Shown: piece by piece, positions 30,235-38,683 of the stretch | Layout: the number at the start of each line of letters is the position of its first letter | Numbering within the stretch: position 1 is the stretch's first letter | NCBI RefSeq assembly: GCF_004364435.1 | Contig: NZ_SOCT01000004.1 | Location: 430,736 to 494,735 of the forward strand | DNA length: 64,000 nucleotides | Reading direction: 5' to 3' | Source of the DNA: Pseudomonas sp. LP_7_YM | GTDB lineage: Bacteria > Pseudomonadota > Gammaproteobacteria > Pseudomonadales > Pseudomonadaceae | Notes under the pieces: model-generated | What the model was told of the DNA's origin: nothing | Database searches by the model: none | Seen by the model: the letters and a program-made list of their open reading frames with translations, nothing else | Position numbers and translations under genes: made by a program

Positions 30235-31625
30235 AAAGCAGGAGTCAGTTGTTGAGCCGCCAGTCCATCTTCAGGGCCGCCGTTTTCGGATCGGTGCTGT
30301 GCACCGCGTTATTCAGTCAGGCCGAGGATCTGCCAGATGATTTTGCCCGTCACATGCCATTGCAGATCAGTGGCGAAGGTCCCTGGTATCGCCTGGAGCT
30401 GCCCCTGGCCGTGCAACTGAACGCCCGTCAAAGCAACCTCAATGACGTGCGCGTGTTCAACGCCGACGGTCAAGCCCAGCCCTATGCGCTGACCCTTGGT
30501 CAGCCGCAGCGCGCAGAAGACGAAACATCGGTCGCAGTGAAGTGGTTCCCCCTCTACAACAGCGACGACGCCAAAGAAGCCGAGCCGAAAATCCGTGTAG
30601 AGCGCACGCCCAATGGCACCCTGGTCGAAGTCCAGCCGCAGGGCGAGATCGAGGCAGGCGAAGAAATCCTGCGCGGCTGGCTGCTGGACACCAGCGCCAT
30701 CAACGCACCTTTGGATCAATTGGTTCTCGACTGGAGCACCGAGCGCGACGGTTTCCAGCGTTTCAGCATCGAGGCCAGCGACGATCTGGCGCACTGGAAA
30801 CTGTGGGGACAGGGCCAGGTGGCGCGCCTGTCGTTCGCCGACGAGCTGGTCGAGCAACGCGTCGTGACGTTGCCGGGGCGCAGCGCCAGGTACTTGCGCC
30901 TGCTGTGGAACACATCGCAATCGGCGCCTGCGCTGACATCCGCGCAACTGATCAGCACCCGTCCGGGCGCGCTGCCCTTGAGCTGGTCACCGAGCATCGC
31001 AGGCTCCGTGGAAAAACCCGGCGTGTATGTCTGGCAGTTACCGGTGGCTTTGCCACTGGAACGCATGAAAATCGATATCACCCAGCCCAACAGCCTCGCC
31101 CCCGCGACACTCTATGGCCGTCACGACAGCAACGCCCCGTGGCAGGTCATCGACAGCGGCCTGCTTTATCGGCTGACCCAGAATGGCCAGGAAGTGGTGC
31201 AGGATGAAATGGAGCTGCCCGGCGACGTCGTGCAGCAGCTGAAGCTGGAGGTCGATGACCGTGGCGGCGGGCTGGGTACGCAGGCGCCAAAACTCAGCTT
31301 TGCCGTGCGCGCCACGCAGCTGGTGTTTCTGGGGCGTGGCGCACCGCCGTATAGCCTGGCCGTGGGTAATGCGACCCTTAAAGGTGCGAACCTACCCTTG
31401 AACACACTGGTACCGGGCGTGACCCCGGAAAAACTCGCAACGCTGGGCAGCGCCCGGCTGACGACGACTTCCGTGGCCGTTCCCGCGCCCGCTGCCCCTG
31501 CCGTTCCGTTGGTAGCCGGCCCGGACTGGAAACGTATCGGTCTGTGGAGCGTGCTGGTGCTGGGGGTTATTTTTCTGAGTTGGATGGCGATTGGCACATT
31601 GCGCGCATCGAATACCAAACGTTAG
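30231..31625 (+). CDS. DUF3999 periplasmic protein with C-terminal membrane anchor
   Basis: A 464-residue protein of the DUF3999 family. A signal peptide (about 1-32, ...SVLCTALFSQA) precedes a long periplasmic region rich in beta-strand patterns; one part (about 145-245, DGFQRFSIEASDDLAHWKLWG ... RSARYLRLLW) looks like a discoidin/carbohydrate-binding sandwich. A Pro/Ala linker leads to one C-terminal helix (about 432-452) with a short cytosolic tail. The tight ATGA overlap with DUF2339 suggests that the two proteins act as a complex, with this one as periplasmic partner. Function is unknown; glycan or envelope work is inference only. Confidence 0.85.
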   Translation: MKSRSQLLSRQSIFRAAVFGSVLCTALFSQAEDLPDDFARHMPLQISGEGPWYRLELPLAVQLNARQSNLNDVRVFNADGQAQPYALTLGQPQRAEDETSVAVKWFPLYNSDDAKEAEPKIRVERTPNGTLVEVQPQGEIEAGEEILRGWLLDTSAINAPLDQLVLDWSTERDGFQRFSIEASDDLAHWKLWGQGQVARLSFADELVEQRVVTLPGRSARYLRLLWNTSQSAPALTSAQLISTRPGALPLSWSPSIAGSVEKPGVYVWQLPVALPLERMKIDITQPNSLAPATLYGRHDSNAPWQVIDSGLLYRLTQNGQEVVQDEMELPGDVVQQLKLEVDDRGGGLGTQAPKLSFAVRATQLVFLGRGAPPYSLAVGNATLKGANLPLNTLVPGVTPEKLATLGSARLTTTSVAVPAPAAPAVPLVAGPDWKRIGLWSVLVLGVIFLSWMAIGTLRASNTKR

Positions 31626-31691
31626 GGCTGAACCGATCCTGCAAGCGCAAAAACACAGATGATGCACCCCAAGTTGTCATGCCCGGGCGCT

Positions 31692-31732
31692 CCGGCTCAT
31701 GTAGCTCGTGAACTCAATCACTACAGAGCCGG
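31692..31732. repeat. Imperfect inverted repeat upstream of fbp
   Basis: CCGGCTCATGTAG and CTACAGAGCCGG are inverted arms (one bulged A) around about 16 bases, 75 bases ahead of the fbp start. It may be a regulator site or an mRNA stem. Confidence 0.4.
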
Positions 31733-31758
31733 TCTGACAGGCAGTAATCCGTCATTAC

Positions 31759-31784
31759 ACGCGCTAAACTGTGCGCGTTTTTTA
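31759..31784 (+). terminator. Terminator or leader hairpin ahead of fbp
   Basis: ACGCGC, an 8-base loop and GCGCGT are followed by six T. The stem is only six pairs. It may end DUF2339-DUF3999 transcription, but it lies just 23 bases before the fbp start, so it could also attenuate fbp. Confidence 0.5.
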
Positions 31785-31806
31785 TTCCCCTTCTTCGGAG
31801 CTCTCC

Positions 31807-32817
31807 ATGTCCCGCGTTACCCTGAGTCGCTATCTGATCGAGCAGACCCGCAGCAATAACACGCCTGCCGATCTGCGCTTCCTTATCGAAGTGGTAGCGC
31901 GTGCGTGCAAGGAAATCAGCCACGCCGTATCCAAAGGCGCCCTGGGTGGCGTGCTCGGCAGCATGGGCACCGAGAACGTTCAAGGTGAAGTGCAGAAGAA
32001 ACTGGACGTCATGTCCAACGAAATCCTGCTGGAAGCCAACGAATGGGGCGGTCACCTGGCGGGCATGGCGTCCGAAGAAATGGACAACGCCTATCAGATT
32101 CCCGGCAAGTACCCCAAAGGCGCGTACCTGCTGGTATTCGACCCACTGGACGGCTCTTCGAACATCGACATCAATGCGCCGGTCGGCACCATCTTCTCGG
32201 TGCTGCGCTGCCCTAACGAATACCTGAGCCAGAACGAAGCCCTGAACGAAAAGGCTTTCATGCAACCGGGTACTCAGCAGGTGGCCGCCGGTTACGCCAT
32301 TTATGGCCCGCAGACCATGCTGGTCCTGACCCTGGGCGATGGTGTGAAAGGCTTCACGCTGGACCGTGAAATGGGCAGCTTCGTGCTGAGCCATGAAGAC
32401 ATCAAGATTCCGGAGTCCACTCAGGAGTTCGCGGTCAACATGTCCAACCAGCGTCACTGGGAAGCGCCGGTCAAGCGTTACGTCGAAGAGCTGCTGACCG
32501 GTGAAGAAGGTCCGCTGAAGAAGAACTACAACATGCGCTGGGTCGCCGCGATGGTTGCCGACGTGCACCGCATCCTGACCCGTGGCGGCCTGTTCATGTA
32601 CCCGCGCGATGCCCGCGATCCTTCCAAGCCAGGCAAGCTGCGTCTGATGTACGAAGCCAACCCGATGTCGTTCCTGGTGGAACAGGCCGGCGGTGCGTCC
32701 ACCGACGGTCACCAGCGCATCCTCGACATTCAGCCTGAAGGTCTGCATCAGCGTGTGGCCGTGTTTCTGGGCTCGAAAGAAGAAGTGGACCGCGTGACTT
32801 CGTACCACAAGGCGTAA
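31807..32817 (+). CDS. fbp: Fructose-1,6-bisphosphatase class I
   Basis: A 336-residue gluconeogenic enzyme that converts fructose-1,6-bisphosphate to fructose-6-phosphate. Metal-binding motifs are intact: the Glu-rich ASEEMDNAY (about 88-96), [13 protein letters not shown] (about 115-127), and the class I signature [20 protein letters not shown] near residue 280. Pseudomonads lack phosphofructokinase, so this enzyme is central to hexose synthesis. Start ATG 31807 has GGAG six bases upstream. The frame extends a little further left, but [13 protein letters not shown] is the family N-terminus. Confidence 0.97.
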   Translation: MSRVTLSRYLIEQTRSNNTPADLRFLIEVVARACKEISHAVSKGALGGVLGSMGTENVQGEVQKKLDVMSNEILLEANEWGGHLAGMASEEMDNAYQIPGKYPKGAYLLVFDPLDGSSNIDINAPVGTIFSVLRCPNEYLSQNEALNEKAFMQPGTQQVAAGYAIYGPQTMLVLTLGDGVKGFTLDREMGSFVLSHEDIKIPESTQEFAVNMSNQRHWEAPVKRYVEELLTGEEGPLKKNYNMRWVAAMVADVHRILTRGGLFMYPRDARDPSKPGKLRLMYEANPMSFLVEQAGGASTDGHQRILDIQPEGLHQRVAVFLGSKEEVDRVTSYHKA

Positions 32818-32960
32818 ACCTGGCATCGCCTTGGCTGCCGTTGCTGGAGGGTGATTCGGATCTTTCGAATCGCCTATTGCGGCTGCTGAAGCGAAGCAGG
32901 CTCTCGTTTGGTCAGAAGATGACCGGGTGCTGTGCAGCAGGCGCTTGGTCAATACCGACA

Positions 32961-33251
32961 TCAAGTCCCGAAGTAGATCCACGACTGCATGAACGAACAC
33001 GACTGCTGGCGAATCTCATAGATGATCCGGTTCATCCCGCAAATAACCTGTCGGTACTCGTTTAGATTCAACATTTCGATTTCACTGAGTACAGCACCCG
33101 CTTGCGGTGAAACGACCAGCACTCCCAATGCCCTCTTGAGTTGCCCTGAAGTCTTTCGCCATACGGATTGAGAGAATCCGGTTACCACGTAATCACCAAG
33201 TTCGTTCAAATCCAGTTTTGCGGAATTGAGGATAACGACCTTGAAACTCAT
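32961..33251 (-). pseudogene. Frameshifted RelE/ParE-family toxin
   Basis: The open frame (96 residues) begins like a RelE/ParE ribonuclease or gyrase toxin: FKVVILNSAKLDLNELGDYV, then LNEYRQVICGMNRIIYEIRQQ. After IRQQ near 33001 the frame leaves the family. Shifting by one base there gives VFVHAVVDLLRDLMSVLTKR, which is the expected C-terminal strand and tail of the family. So one base appears to have been lost, and the restored frame then also lacks a prompt stop. Its ATG overlaps the stop of an upstream antitoxin remnant by ATGA, the normal operon arrangement. A sequencing error cannot be excluded, but the truncated antitoxin argues for true decay. Confidence 0.7.
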
Positions 33252-33331
33252 TGAGGATCTGTCTCGTCCAACTTATCGAATACCTCCTCAACACTTTCAA
33301 AGTCGCCTCTCTCAATTGGTAAAATCCACGC
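33248..33331 (-). pseudogene. Antitoxin remnant upstream of the ParE-like toxin
   Basis: Read leftward, the last codons before TGA 33248 give IERGDFESVEEVFDKLDETD, which resembles the C-terminal tail of small ribbon-helix-helix antitoxins (GDFxSxEEVFxxL). Its stop overlaps the toxin start. The DNA-binding N-terminal half is missing: further upstream the frame does not resemble an antitoxin and soon runs into the lipoprotein gene on the other strand. Thus only about 27 codons remain. Confidence 0.55.
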
Positions 33332-33375
33332 CCAACCGCTGCGATGTGCCCCCTCTCGCTTCAGGAGCTTCTCCC

Positions 33376-33630
33376 ATGTCTTTGCGCTCTATCGCTTTGT
33401 TGTCGTTCTGCGTGCTGCTTGCCGCGTGCAGCAAGGTCACTCTGGAAAATTACTCGAAACTCTCGGCGGGCATGCCCAAAGCCGAGGTCGAGCAGCTGCT
33501 GGGTACGCCGACGCAATGCTCGGGCGCACTGGGCATGTCGAGCTGCACCTGGGGCGATCAGAAAGCATTCATCAGCGTCCAGTACGCCGCCGACAAAGTC
33601 GTCGTGTATTCGAACCAGGGGCTTGAATGA
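33376..33630 (+). CDS. Small lipoprotein, SmpA/DUF3862-like
   Basis: An 84-residue exported lipoprotein. The signal peptide ends in LLAACSK, a clear lipobox with acylated Cys near residue 17. The mature part ENYSKLSAGMPKAEVEQLLG followed by GTPTQCSG, with its 'GMxxxEVxxLLGxP' motif, fits the small two-helix/three-strand fold shared by SmpA/BamE-like and DUF3862 lipoproteins. Two mature cysteines (QCSG and SSCTW) may form a disulfide. Start ATG 33376 has GGAG upstream. Its stop overlaps the lipocalin start (ATGA), so the two lipoproteins are made together. Role unknown; outer-membrane maintenance is plausible. Confidence 0.75.
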   Translation: MSLRSIALLSFCVLLAACSKVTLENYSKLSAGMPKAEVEQLLGTPTQCSGALGMSSCTWGDQKAFISVQYAADKVVVYSNQGLE

Positions 33631-34214
33631 ATACCCGTTATCTGCTGCGTGTGACAGCGCTCACCTTGGCCACCCTCTGGCTGAGCGCCTGTGCGGTGAC
33701 CCCGCAAGCAGACTCCATGGTCCCCAGAACAGTCGGTCATGTCGACTTGAAGCGTTATCAGGGCACCTGGTACGAACTGGCGCGGATGCCGATGTTCTTC
33801 CAGCGCAACTGCGCGCAATCCCAGGCGCAGTACAAGTTCGAGGATGACGGCAACCTCGCTGTGGCCAATCGCTGCCGTACCCTGCAAGGCAAATGGGAAC
33901 AGGCAACCGGCACCGCCTCGCCACAGGTGGAAGGCAAGACCGACAAACTGTGGATAGTGTTCGACAATGGGTTCTCGCGACTGCTGCCGGGGGTCGCCAA
34001 GGGGGATTACTGGGTGCTGTACGTCAGCGACGACTACAGGCAGGCGCTGGTCGGTGATCCTGATCGCAAGTACCTGTGGCTGCTGTCACGCACCGCGCAT
34101 GTTTCCGACTCGGTGCGCAACGAGCTGCTGATGAAGGCCCAGCAACAAGGGTATGACACCACCCGGCTGATCTGGCGGGTCGAGGATTCGAAGATTACCA
34201 AGGTGGCGGACTAG
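33627..34214 (+). CDS. blc: Outer-membrane lipocalin lipoprotein (Blc type)
   Basis: A 195-residue bacterial lipocalin. The signal peptide ends in LWLSACAV, a lipobox with acylated Cys near residue 22. The barrel motifs are KRYQGTWYELARMPMFFQRN (lipocalin SCR1, GxW) and YVSDDYRQALVGDPDRKYLW (SCR2/3), ending with the LLSRTAHVSD region. Blc proteins bind lysophospholipids or fatty acids at the outer membrane and are often stress-induced. It is translationally coupled to the small lipoprotein upstream. A dispersed palindrome follows. Confidence 0.92.
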   Translation: MNTRYLLRVTALTLATLWLSACAVTPQADSMVPRTVGHVDLKRYQGTWYELARMPMFFQRNCAQSQAQYKFEDDGNLAVANRCRTLQGKWEQATGTASPQVEGKTDKLWIVFDNGFSRLLPGVAKGDYWVLYVSDDYRQALVGDPDRKYLWLLSRTAHVSDSVRNELLMKAQQQGYDTTRLIWRVEDSKITKVAD

Positions 34215-34242
34215 CAGCAGATTCCCTGCCAAACGCATTTTT

Positions 34243-34319
34243 CCTGTGCAAGCGAATTCATTCCGATGTATCTCTGGCGGATGCCCTACCGCACTGCGAA
34301 TGAATTCGCTCTCACAGGT
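34243..34319. repeat. Dispersed intergenic palindrome between blc and hutF
   Basis: Arms CCTGTGCAAGCGAATTCATT and GCGAATGAATTCGCTCTCAC, the same family as at 23131. It lies between the convergent 3' ends of blc and hutF and may act as a shared transcript end. Confidence 0.75.
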
Positions 34320-34350
34320 TGATCATCATCCTTCACGCTAACGGATGCCC

Positions 34351-35715
34351 CTATCCCAACAGCTCCCGCAACACCTGCACAAACGCGCGGCGGCTTTCGT
34401 CTTCATCGGCATGACGACCATCGCGAATTACCCAGCGGCCATTGACCATCACTTCGCGTATCTGACGATCGCCCCCGGCGAACAGCCAGCGGTTCAGAAT
34501 GGCATCACCCCAGGCCGTTGCCAGATAAGGATCAGTGCCATCGAGCACCAGCCAGTCCGCCCGCTTGCCGACTTCCAGTGCACCGATTGGCTGGCCCATT
34601 GCCTGAGCGCCACCCAATAACGCTGCGTCATACAATGTGCGACCGACCATGGGCTGATCGCCACGGTACAGACGATTTCGCCGCTGATCACGCAACCGTT
34701 GCCCGTACTCCAGCCAGCGCAATTCTTCGACCACACTGAGCGAGACATGGCTGTCAGAGCCTATCCCCCAACGTCCGCCCTGAGCGATGTAGTCCACTGC
34801 CGGAAAGATCCCGTCGCCCAGATTCGCTTCGGTGGTCAGGCACAAACCTGCTACCGCACCGCTCCTGGCCATCAATGTAATCTCGTCGGCTTCGGCATGC
34901 GTCGCATGCACCAGACACCAGCGCTCACCAACGTCGACGTTTTCATACAGCCATTGCAGCGGTCGACGCCCGCTCCAGCTCAGGCAGTCAGCGACTTCCT
35001 TCTGCTGTTCGGCGATATGGATATGCACTGGACACTGCTGGTCACTGGCCGCGAGCACTTCACTGATCTGCTGCGGCGTAACGGCCCGCAACGAGTGAAA
35101 ACACAGCCCCAGCGCCTGTGCCGGTTGCGCGCTGATGATCGACTTCAAACGTGATTGCAGGTTCAGATAACTGTCAGTGCTGTTGAGGAATCTGCGCTGC
35201 CCTTCATTGGGCGCCAGCCCGCCAAAACCCGAGTGGCTGTACAGCACCGGTAGCAGCGTCATGCCGATGCCGACGCAACTGGCCGCCTGACTGATCTGCA
35301 AGGCCAGTTCAGCCGGGTTGGCGTAGGGTTTGCCCGCCGTGTCCTGATGGACGTAATGAAATTCCGCCACGCTGGTGTAACCACCCTTGAGCATCTCGAT
35401 GTACAGCTGGCGCGCGATGACGCCCAACTGTTGCGGGCTGATCTGACCGACCAGCCGGTACATCAGGTCGCGCCACGTCCAGAAGCTGTCGTTCGGATTG
35501 CCCGCCACTTCCGCCAGCCCTGCCATCGCCCGCTGAAATGCGTGAGAGTGCAGGTTGGGCATGCCCGGCACCACCGGGCCGCTGATCAGCTCAGCGCCCT
35601 GTCGATCAGCATCGGGCTGGATGCTCGTCAGGAAACCCTCGGCGCCCACCTCGAAACGCACGTTAGCGGCCCAGCCAGCAGACAGTAACGCTCGTTCGGC
35701 AAAGAAAACGGACAT
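34351..35715 (-). CDS. hutF: Formimidoylglutamate deiminase
   Basis: A 454-residue amidohydrolase that converts N-formimino-L-glutamate to N-formyl-L-glutamate and ammonia, the step that defines the five-step histidine route used by pseudomonads. The metal site begins with PGMPNLHSHAFQRAMAG (HxH, about residues 52-68). A later His is in HIHIAEQQKEV, another in LVHATHA, and the catalytic Asp in GIGSDSHVSLS. Start ATG 35715 follows AAGGGGTG. It is divergent from hutCD; the operator at 35741 lies 26 bases ahead of it. Confidence 0.95.
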   Translation of the reverse strand: MSVFFAERALLSAGWAANVRFEVGAEGFLTSIQPDADRQGAELISGPVVPGMPNLHSHAFQRAMAGLAEVAGNPNDSFWTWRDLMYRLVGQISPQQLGVIARQLYIEMLKGGYTSVAEFHYVHQDTAGKPYANPAELALQISQAASCVGIGMTLLPVLYSHSGFGGLAPNEGQRRFLNSTDSYLNLQSRLKSIISAQPAQALGLCFHSLRAVTPQQISEVLAASDQQCPVHIHIAEQQKEVADCLSWSGRRPLQWLYENVDVGERWCLVHATHAEADEITLMARSGAVAGLCLTTEANLGDGIFPAVDYIAQGGRWGIGSDSHVSLSVVEELRWLEYGQRLRDQRRNRLYRGDQPMVGRTLYDAALLGGAQAMGQPIGALEVGKRADWLVLDGTDPYLATAWGDAILNRWLFAGGDRQIREVMVNGRWVIRDGRHADEDESRRAFVQVLRELLG

Positions 35716-35740
35716 CGCTTCGCACCCCTTGCGTGAAATT

Positions 35741-35776
35741 GTCTATACATATACAGACGTTTGCCTCACCGGTAAA
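35741..35776 (-). promoter_or_regulatory. hutF promoter and HutC operator
   Basis: GTCTATACATATACAGAC (35741-35758) is an imperfect palindrome whose left half GTCTATAC fits GTnTAnAC, the consensus reported for HutC-subfamily GntR operators. Reading leftward, TTTACC (35776-35771), 17 bases, then TATATG (35753-35748) make a fair sigma-70 promoter whose -10 lies inside the palindrome, so repressor binding would block hutF. Confidence 0.6.
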
Positions 35777-35853
35777 CTGCGGCAAGCTTGTCCACGTCCG
35801 CGTTAATGGTTAGCGTGGGCGCTGTTCGAAATGCGTTCATTCATTGATCGATC

Positions 35854-36624
35854 ATGCCTGACAAGGATTTTTCTGTGCCGACTCCGCCTGCCAATTCTCC
35901 GCTGGCCGCCCAGATGGGTGACAGTCCGGCGCCGCTGTACGCCCGGGTGAAGCAAATGATCACCCAGCAGATCCAGAACGGAACCTGGCCGCCGCATCAT
36001 CGCGTACCGTCCGAAAGCGAGCTGGTGACCCAACTCGGTTTCAGCCGTATGACCATCAACCGCGCACTGCGCGAGATGACCGCCGACGGCATGCTGGTGC
36101 GCATGCAGGGTGTCGGGACCTTCGTTGCCAAACCCAAGACCCAGTCCGCACTGTTCGAAGTGCACAACATCGCCGATGAAATCGCTTCTCGCGGCCATAC
36201 CCATACCTGCAAGGTGATCATTCTCTGCGAAGAGGCTGCAGGCTCCGAACGTGCGCTGGCACTGGACATGCGCGAAGGCCAGCGGGTATTCCACTCGCTG
36301 ATCGTGCATTACGAAAACGATATTGCCGTGCAAATAGAGGACCGCTTCGTCAATGCGCTGGTCGCTCCGGACTATCTGCAGCAGGATTTCACCCAACAGA
36401 CCCCTTACGCCTATCTCAATCAAGTCGCGCCGCTGACCGAGGGTGAGCATGTGGTCGAGGCGATTCTGGCCGACCCCGAGGAATGCAAACTGCTGCAAAT
36501 CGAGAAGGGCGAGCCGTGTCTGCTGGTGCGACGTCGCACCTGGTCGGGGCGTCAGCCGGTGACTGCTGCACGTTTGATTCACCCCGGCTCGCGCCATCGT
36601 CTGGAAGGACGTTTCAGCAAATGA
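35854..36624 (+). CDS. hutC: Histidine utilisation repressor
   Basis: A 256-residue GntR-family repressor of the HutC subfamily. The winged-helix DNA-binding domain (about 28-95) includes PLYARVKQMITQQIQNGTW and PSESELVTQLGFSRMTINRA. The UTRA ligand domain (about 115-250) binds urocanate, the inducer in related bacteria. Start ATG 35854 gives an N-terminal extension of about 25 residues before the DNA-binding helix, usual for Pseudomonas HutC. Its stop overlaps hutD by ATGA. It shares the regulatory region with the divergent hutF, and a perfect-fit operator lies before hutU at 39680. Confidence 0.95.
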   Translation: MPDKDFSVPTPPANSPLAAQMGDSPAPLYARVKQMITQQIQNGTWPPHHRVPSESELVTQLGFSRMTINRALREMTADGMLVRMQGVGTFVAKPKTQSALFEVHNIADEIASRGHTHTCKVIILCEEAAGSERALALDMREGQRVFHSLIVHYENDIAVQIEDRFVNALVAPDYLQQDFTQQTPYAYLNQVAPLTEGEHVVEAILADPEECKLLQIEKGEPCLLVRRRTWSGRQPVTAARLIHPGSRHRLEGRFSK

Positions 36625-37214
36625 CCCGACTGACTGTTCTGCGCGCCGCCCATTACCCACGCATGCCCTGGAAAAACGGGGGCGGTAGCACTGAAGAAAT
36701 CACCCGTGATGCAGGCGATGGGCTCGAAGGTTTTGGCTGGCGCCTGTCGATTGCAGACATTGGCGAGTCTGGCGGCTTTTCGGTGTTCCCCGGCTACCTG
36801 CGCATCATCACGGTGCTGCAGGGTGCGGGCATGACGCTGACGATCGACGGCACCGAAAGCGAGGCCTTACTGCCGTCCGATCCGTTTGCATTCAGCGGCG
36901 ACAGCCAGGTCGCCTGCACGCTGCTGAACGGGCCGATTCGCGACTTCAATCTGATCTATGCGCCCACCCGCTATCGGGCGCGGCTGCAATGGATCGACGT
37001 TCTGCAACCGCAGCGGTTCTTCAGTTCGGCCAATGTATTCATGGTGTTCAGCGCTGCCGAGCAGATCGCAGCCAATGTGGGCGAGCATCCACCGCAACTG
37101 CTGGAGCGCCATGACTGTCTGCAACTGGATAACGCCGAAGGCGCATTGCTGGAAGTAGTGCTCTATGCGCCCAGTGCGAGTCGGGTTTGCGTGATTGAAC
37201 TCACCGTAATCTAA
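36621..37214 (+). CDS. hutD: HutD family protein
   Basis: A 197-residue cupin-fold protein of the HutD family. Its opening [20 protein letters not shown] and the segments [20 protein letters not shown] and [13 protein letters not shown] are family signatures. No enzyme activity is established. In P. fluorescens it was proposed to act as a governor that limits hut over-expression, perhaps by binding N-formylglutamate. Start ATG 36621 overlaps the hutC stop, making a bicistronic hutCD unit. Confidence 0.93.
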   Translation: MTRLTVLRAAHYPRMPWKNGGGSTEEITRDAGDGLEGFGWRLSIADIGESGGFSVFPGYLRIITVLQGAGMTLTIDGTESEALLPSDPFAFSGDSQVACTLLNGPIRDFNLIYAPTRYRARLQWIDVLQPQRFFSSANVFMVFSAAEQIAANVGEHPPQLLERHDCLQLDNAEGALLEVVLYAPSASRVCVIELTVI

Positions 37215-37291
37215 GTTCAACCTTGGGGAGCCGTTCACCTCCAGCACAAGCGAATCGGCTCAGGCCAGAAGCAAATGGATATAGGACGCGT

Positions 37292-38470
37292 ATGAAAATG
37301 CTCAACCCCAACAAGGAAACCCCACGCGCCCTCGCCGTTCTCGCCAGCTTTCTGGCCTCGGAGTCCGCGGGCGGGATCGTGCTGATGGTCGCAGCGCTGG
37401 CTGCAATCGTCGTTGCCAACTCGCCCCTGGCCACTTTTTACTTTTCTGCGCTGCACAGCGTATGGGGTGGGCTATCGATCGAGCTATGGATCAATGATGG
37501 TCTGATGGCGATCTTTTTTCTGATGGTTGGCCTGGAAATCAAACGCGAAGTGCTGGCGGGCGGTCTGGCCAGCTGGAACCAGCGCGCCTTGCCCGGTTTC
37601 GCGGCGGCGGGCGGCATGCTAGTCCCGGCACTGATCTACGTCGGCATTAATCTAGGTAACGCTGAAACCATGAGCGGCTGGGCCATCCCGGCCGCCACCG
37701 ACATTGCCTTCGCGCTGGGCGTGCTTTCATTACTGGGCAAGCGCGTCCCGACCTCGCTGAAAGTCTTCCTCGCGGCGCTGGCGATTCTCGATGACCTGGG
37801 TGCTGTAACCATCATTGCGCTGTTCTACAGCACGGGCCTGAATCTGCCGATGCTCGGTGCCTCGTTCGCAACGCTGGCGGTGCTGATCGTCATGAACCGC
37901 ATGGGCGTGCAACGCCTGTTGCCGTATCTGCTGCTGGGCCTGCTGCTGTGGTTTTTCGTGTTGCAGTCGGGGGTGCACGCAACGTTGGCGGGAGTAGCGC
38001 TGGCGCTGTGCATTCCACTGGGGACCCAGCAGGAGGAAGCCCGTTCGCCACTGTTGTTTCTCGAAGAGAAGATGCATTACTGGGTGGCTTTCGCCGTGGT
38101 CCCGGTGTTCGGGTTTGCCAATGCGGGCGTTTCGTTGGCCGGGATCACCCTCGGTAATCTGATTGACCCGGTGCCCTTGGGTGTGGCACTCGGGCTGTTT
38201 ATCGGCAAACAGGTCGGTGTGTTTCTAGCGGCCACGCTGGCCATTCGCACCGGTCTGGCAAGCTTGCCTGAAGGCAGCAACCGGGTGCAGTTATATGGGG
38301 TGGCACTGCTGTGCGGGATCGGTTTTACCATGAGCCTGTTCATCGGCAACCTGGCGTTTCCCGGCACTCCCGAGCTGATCGATGAAGTGAAAGTGGGCGT
38401 ATTGCTGGGCTCGATTCTGTCGGCACTGGTGGGCGTGATTCTATTGCGCAGCAGACTGGCCAAGCGCTGA
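37292..38470 (+). CDS. nhaA: Na+/H+ antiporter NhaA
   Basis: A 392-residue, roughly 12-helix electrogenic antiporter that exports Na+ (or Li+) in exchange for protons. The paired ion-binding aspartates are Asp167-Asp168 in [18 protein letters not shown]. Other family strings are [31 protein letters not shown] and [18 protein letters not shown]. Start ATG 37292 has AGGA seven bases upstream. It lies between hutD and hutU, with no evident link to histidine use, and is one of two genes that interrupt the hut cluster. Confidence 0.96.
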   Translation: MKMLNPNKETPRALAVLASFLASESAGGIVLMVAALAAIVVANSPLATFYFSALHSVWGGLSIELWINDGLMAIFFLMVGLEIKREVLAGGLASWNQRALPGFAAAGGMLVPALIYVGINLGNAETMSGWAIPAATDIAFALGVLSLLGKRVPTSLKVFLAALAILDDLGAVTIIALFYSTGLNLPMLGASFATLAVLIVMNRMGVQRLLPYLLLGLLLWFFVLQSGVHATLAGVALALCIPLGTQQEEARSPLLFLEEKMHYWVAFAVVPVFGFANAGVSLAGITLGNLIDPVPLGVALGLFIGKQVGVFLAATLAIRTGLASLPEGSNRVQLYGVALLCGIGFTMSLFIGNLAFPGTPELIDEVKVGVLLGSILSALVGVILLRSRLAKR

Positions 38471-38683
38471 CCCAAGCCATAGCCGGGCCCTGCCACAGCG
38501 CGCCTCGCCCGGCGGGGCCCATCCAATTCTTTGAAAATCTCCTCCCGTGCGTCGTAACGGTATGTTTGAAGTACGCGTCGGCGGCTACGCTCATCAAAAA
38601 ACCGCACGCGTAGTGGACAGGCCGTGGGGTAGGGAAAACACCTGTATCGAGCATGCTTATGTCGCGTCGCGGGAGCGTTTGGG

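Noticed and set aside
31714..33000. A 428-codon leftward frame covering fbp
   Set aside because: Only its first ~25 codons make sense, as the frameshifted tail of the ParE-like toxin; the rest is antisense to fbp.
38471..38683. Possible ECF sigma gene remnant ahead of the anti-sigma gene
   Set aside because: I translated the end of this gap and found no sigma-4 helix-turn-helix pattern; it reads as ordinary intergenic DNA.
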